DNA from: an uncultured Porticoccus sp.
Lineage (GTDB): Bacteria; Pseudomonadota; Gammaproteobacteria; Pseudomonadales; Porticoccaceae
Length of the DNA: 23,737 bases
Assembly (NCBI GenBank): GCA_950063125.1
Contig: CATLZI010000002.1
Coordinates: 1-23,737 of the forward strand
Direction: 5' to 3'
Part shown: one piece after another, positions 23,354 to 23,737 of the stretch
Numbering within the stretch: position 1 is the first letter of the stretch
Layout of the letters: the number at the start of each line of letters is the position of its first letter
Made by a program: the position numbers and the translations under genes
The notes under the pieces: generated by a model
What the model was told of the DNA's origin: nothing
What the model saw: the letters and a program-made list of their open reading frames with translations, nothing else
The model's database searches: none

Positions 23354-23385
23354 ATCGTGGGGGGGGAATCTCCCCATGATTTTTT
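23354..23385 (+). terminator. rho-independent terminator of the czc operon
   Basis: ATCGTGGGG (23354-23362) pairs with CCCCATGAT (23372-23380), with one G-U pair. An inner GGGGA/TCCCC stem is an alternative. A run of six T (23380-23385) follows. It lies 10 bp after the czcA stop. Confidence 0.7.
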
Positions 23386-23423
23386 CAATGTTCTTTTATT
23401 GCGGTTTATATCCTGGAAAGACT

Positions 23424-23618
23424 ATGAACGATCCACCCAAGCAACGAATAGATGACTTGAAAGAAGCCTCACCCTTTCGAACACATCGCATCCACGCCAT
23501 CAACAGTGACTGGTATTTTTTAACCCGTGAAGGTCAAAATATCGGGCCATTCCCGAACAAAAAAGCGGCCGAAGACAGCCTTGCGGAACTCCTGAAAACT
23601 GTCAAAATGGATGAGTAG
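23424..23618 (+). CDS. small DUF6316-like protein
   Basis: A 64-residue soluble protein. Its core WYFLTREGQNIGPFPNKKAAE is the pattern I associate with DUF6316, a small family of unknown function common in Pseudomonas and Marinobacter-type genomes. The ATG at 23424 has GGAAAG 3 bases upstream; the frame is open for 16 more codons, but those overlap the terminator region. It lies 80 bp after czcA beyond a terminator, so it is probably transcribed separately, and nothing in it suggests metal binding. Confidence 0.65.
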   Translation: MNDPPKQRIDDLKEASPFRTHRIHAINSDWYFLTREGQNIGPFPNKKAAEDSLAELLKTVKMDE

Positions 23619-23737
23619 CCAATGGCCCAAAATCCACAAAGTCGCCAAGGTACAGGCGACCTAGGGTCTCCCCATTTTCCGGCGTGTCATCGGCATAGTC
23701 CTCCTGAGGAGGTGAACAAGTCTGGTATTCGTGCCTC
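23619..23737. other. unassigned end of window
   Basis: A hairpin GTCGCC/GGCGAC (23641-23646 with 23655-23660) and a 13-bp near-palindrome CCTCCTGAGGAGG (23700-23712) are visible. A plus-strand frame from ATG 23622 (MAQNPQSRQG...) stays open to the edge, but it has a poor ribosome site and I do not recognise it. No gene is claimed. Confidence 0.3.

Overview
The window is bacterial chromosome from a gammaproteobacterium, probably a marine or otherwise environmental lineage near the Pseudomonadales/Cellvibrionales. This placement is inferred from gene order (fmdB-like/aspS/yebC; queA/tgt/secD/secF; proS followed by a small lytic transglycosylase) and from protein similarity recalled from Pseudomonas-type sequences. 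No 16S or other direct taxonomic marker is present.

The left half (1 to about 11.0 kb) is core housekeeping DNA. On the minus strand lie an FmdB-type zinc ribbon gene, aspS and the 5' end of yebC, probably one operon, plus a separate HIT-family gene. On the plus strand proS overlaps a small lytic transglycosylase gene by 4 bp. A strong bidirectional terminator separates that pair from a convergent cold-shock protein gene. The minus-strand cluster queA-tgt-secD-secF follows. It makes queuosine-modified tRNA and supplies the SecDF translocation motor, but yajC, normally between tgt and secD, is not there.

The middle (11.0 to 11.7 kb) is a junction. A strong tRNA promoter reads into a truncated 5' half of a tRNA-Leu gene, and a complete tRNA-Leu(CAA) gene follows 88 bp further on. 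The complete gene is flanked by oppositely oriented copies of the 11-mer tgggatacaaa and then by about 500 bp of AT-richer DNA without genes. This looks like an old integration scar at a tRNA gene.

The right half (11.7 to 23.7 kb) is a metal-resistance block. It holds an Acr3/BASS-type permease; a compact mercury operon merTPA with divergent merR and a textbook 19-bp-spacer mer promoter; a divergent Co/Ni efflux pair dmeF and rcnR/dmeR with a recognisable operator between them; a DUF1232 membrane protein; and a czc-type operon (His-rich small secreted protein, czcC, czcB, czcA) closed by a terminator. A short DUF6316-like gene follows. Mercury is imported by MerT/MerP and reduced by MerA. Divalent cations are moved from cytoplasm to periplasm by DmeF and out of the cell by CzcCBA. 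No integrase, transposase, CRISPR array or rRNA is visible.
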